A stretch of 64,000 nt of DNA from Natranaerobius trueperi (lineage in GTDB: Bacteria; Bacillota; Natranaerobiia; Natranaerobiales; Natranaerobiaceae): positions 1 through 64,000 of the forward strand of contig NZ_NIQC01000011.1 of NCBI RefSeq assembly GCF_002216005.1. The letters run 5' to 3'. Below, in pieces: positions 62,028 through 64,000 of this stretch (the stretch's first letter is position 1; each line of letters begins with the position of its first letter). The position numbers and the translations under genes are program-made. The notes beneath the pieces were generated by a model. It worked only from the letters and a program-made list of their open reading frames with translations, searched no databases and was not told the origin of the DNA.

Positions 62028-64000
62028 GTCGCACCCTATATGGGTGCGTGGATTGAAATTGCCCGAAACACCTAAAACTAAACTGTCAATAGACAGGTCG
62101 CACCCTATATGGGTGCGTGGATTGAAATCTGCAAACTCATCTAATAGCTCATTTACACAATTGTCGCACCCTATATGGGTGCGTGGATTGAAATTTCACT
62201 TAAACCATCTGTATAACTTTCGATCATTGTCGCACCCTATATGGGTGCGTGGATTGAAATTATCTAGCAGTGCTGCGTTTGCATTAACTGATTTGGTCGC
62301 ACCCTATATGGGTGCGTGGATTGAAATACCGTATTTAATTGAAAACTATATTAGGTCCGGGGTCGCACCCTATATGGGTGCGTGGATTGAAATACCTTTA
62401 AAGGTAGCTTCGCCAGTTGCACGTTCCGATCGGTCGCACCCTATATGGGTGCGTGGATTGAAATAACTTTGCAACCTTTATAATTAGAAGTAGATAGGTC
62501 GCACCCTATATGGGTGCGTGGATTGAAATAATTAATAGTTCTTGCAAACAAAAACCTCCTTATATGTCGCACCCTATATGGGTGCGTGGATTGAAATTGG
62601 TGCATCTCTATCGTGAAACCAATATAAAGTTAAGTCGCACCCTATATGGGTGCGTGGATTGAAATTATTTCTCCCTCTATACGACCTTTTAACTTTTTTG
62701 CGTCGCACCCTATATGGGTGCGTGGATTGAAATACTTGAATAGGCGACTGGTATACCTAGAAAATACGTCGCACCCTATATGGGTGCGTGGATTGAAATA
62801 CCTAGAAAAATCCATCTATATTTTCTCTCGTCCCGTCGCACCCTATATGGGTGCGTGGATTGAAATCGTACTTAACTACGTACCCTTTTTCGGTTAATTC
62901 GTCGCACCCTATATGGGTGCGTGGATTGAAATCCCAATTCTCCGTCCAACGCATCACGCGCTACATGTCGCACCCTATATGGGTGCGTGGATTGAAATTT
63001 GTGTTATTATATTGTCTACCGTTTTAGATTCTGTCGCACCCTATATGGGTGCGTGGATTGAAATAATTGTTTCTTGTAAAAACTGCTCGGAGTCTTCTGT
63101 CGCACCCTATATGGGTGCGTGGATTGAAATAATCCTAAGCTAATACCTACAACTTAACAGCCTTGTCGCACCCTATATGGGTGCGTGGATTGAAATACCA
63201 GCAACTAGACCGTGTGGAAACTTCGTTAAGTCGCACCCTATATGGGTGCGTGGATTGAAATCAGGTTACATCGACACCTTTATTTTGATATTTAGTCGCA
63301 CCCTATATGGGTGCGTGGATTGAAATTACTTCTTTAATATTATCTCGAAGTCTTAAATACGCGTCGCACCCTATATGGGTGCGTGGATTGAAATCATAAT
63401 ATATCCGCAATCATGTTTAATTTTTGTTGTCGCACCCTATATGGGTGCGTGGATTGAAATTCAATTAAGTCTGAAAGATCTATTGTTGCATCCGGGTCGC
63501 ACCCTATATGGGTGCGTGGATTGAAATTTCACCTTCCAGTATATCCTTGTATAACTCGTCAAACGTCGCACCCTATATGGGTGCGTGGATTGAAATTTTC
63601 TTGATATACGTCCTTTTCCCTATCTCTTGACGTCGCACCCTATATGGGTGCGTGGATTGAAATGCTCCAAAATCCAGTGTAAAACTGTCCTTGTCGAGTC
63701 GCACCCTATATGGGTGCGTGGATTGAAATTGATAACAACGGAGAGTTTACAATTAGTGATATTACGTCGCACCCTATATGGGTGCGTGGATTGAAATAAG
63801 AGAGTTTAATCCTTTCAGTCTATGAGCTGTAAGTCGCACCCTATATGGGTGCGTGGATTGAAATAATCTGAAGGTAAATCACTTCGCCAGGAAGCGGATG
63901 TCGCACCCTATATGGGTGCGTGGATTGAAATAATCTGAAGGTAAATCACTTCGCCAGGAAGCGGATGTCGCACCCTATATGGGTGCGTGGATTGAAATAA
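62028..64000 (+). CRISPR. Type I-C CRISPR array, 30 repeats, truncated by the window end
   Basis: Repeat of 32 nt beginning GTCGCACCCTATATGGGTGC and ending GTGGATTGAAAT, with a GCACCC/GGGTGC stem typical of I-C. Repeats start at 62028, 62097, 62163, 62229, 62296, 62362 and so on to 63900 and 63967; all copies I read are identical. Spacers are 33-39 nt. The last two complete spacers (63865-63899 and 63932-63966) are identical. The leader end is at the left, so newest spacers are near 62060. The array continues past 64000. Confidence 0.99.

Noticed and set aside
62044-63143. Open frames translating to repeated SHPIWVRGLK or APYMGAWIEI units
   Set aside because: They are translations of the CRISPR repeats and spacers, not genes.

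Overview
This window comes from an AT-rich (low-GC) genome with strong AGGAGG-type ribosome binding sites, frequent GTG/TTG starts, T-tailed intrinsic terminators and many riboswitches. That points to an anaerobic Firmicute of the Clostridia. Acidic lipoproteins, Na+-coupled amino-acid transporters, duplicated NifX-like and MinD/ferredoxin proteins and a CoA-transferase fit an anaerobic, possibly salt- or alkali-adapted lifestyle; this is inference, and no rRNA or tRNA gene was seen. Layout from left to right. 0-5.5 kb: an insertion-sequence end abutting an ACR3-type arsenite permease, a CoA-transferase, a decayed HD-GYP gene, an Na+/alanine symporter and a cyclophilin. 5.8-12.3 kb: a signalling block with an XRE/B12-domain regulator, a chemoreceptor, and a PAS-GAF-GGDEF-HD-GYP enzyme preceded by a c-di-GMP-I riboswitch and terminator. 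12.3-19.3 kb: a glycosyltransferase, a repeat-containing surface-type protein with four small paralogous neighbours, and an NSS transporter with a 40-residue MetS-like partner. 19.5-23.2 kb: a truncated phosphonate ABC locus, uppP and an orphan response regulator. 23.5-31.1 kb: a nine-gene operon combining a complete ECF importer (S, A, A', T) with three exported proteins that carry domains resembling the molybdopterin-binding fold (one of them fused to an alkaline-phosphatase-superfamily phosphodiesterase), a MobB-like GTPase and a small-molecule-kinase-like protein. This is the best candidate for an undescribed system, proposed here as salvage of a molybdopterin-type compound. 31-37.8 kb: a drug-type ABC exporter, a DUF2284 protein, an IS21 relic, and a cobalt ECF operon (cbiQ, cbiO, a His-rich lipoprotein, cbiM, cbiL/N-like) behind two tandem cobalamin riboswitches, each with its own terminator. 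38-46 kb: an envelope protein, a ComEC-like hydrolase, and a locus resembling the ORP/NifX-MinD system, with two ATPases fused in one polypeptide, DUF134 and Fur-family regulators and a broken DUF364 gene. 46-52 kb: a class V aminotransferase, an OYE-family flavoprotein, a second chemoreceptor and an HAD phosphatase. 52-54 kb: nested transposon wreckage (an IS200/IS605 remnant split by a defective IS3 element). 54-64 kb: a complete type I-C CRISPR-Cas locus (cas3-5-8-7-4-1-2, with an apparent internal cas11 start) followed by an array of at least 30 repeats that runs to the window edge.
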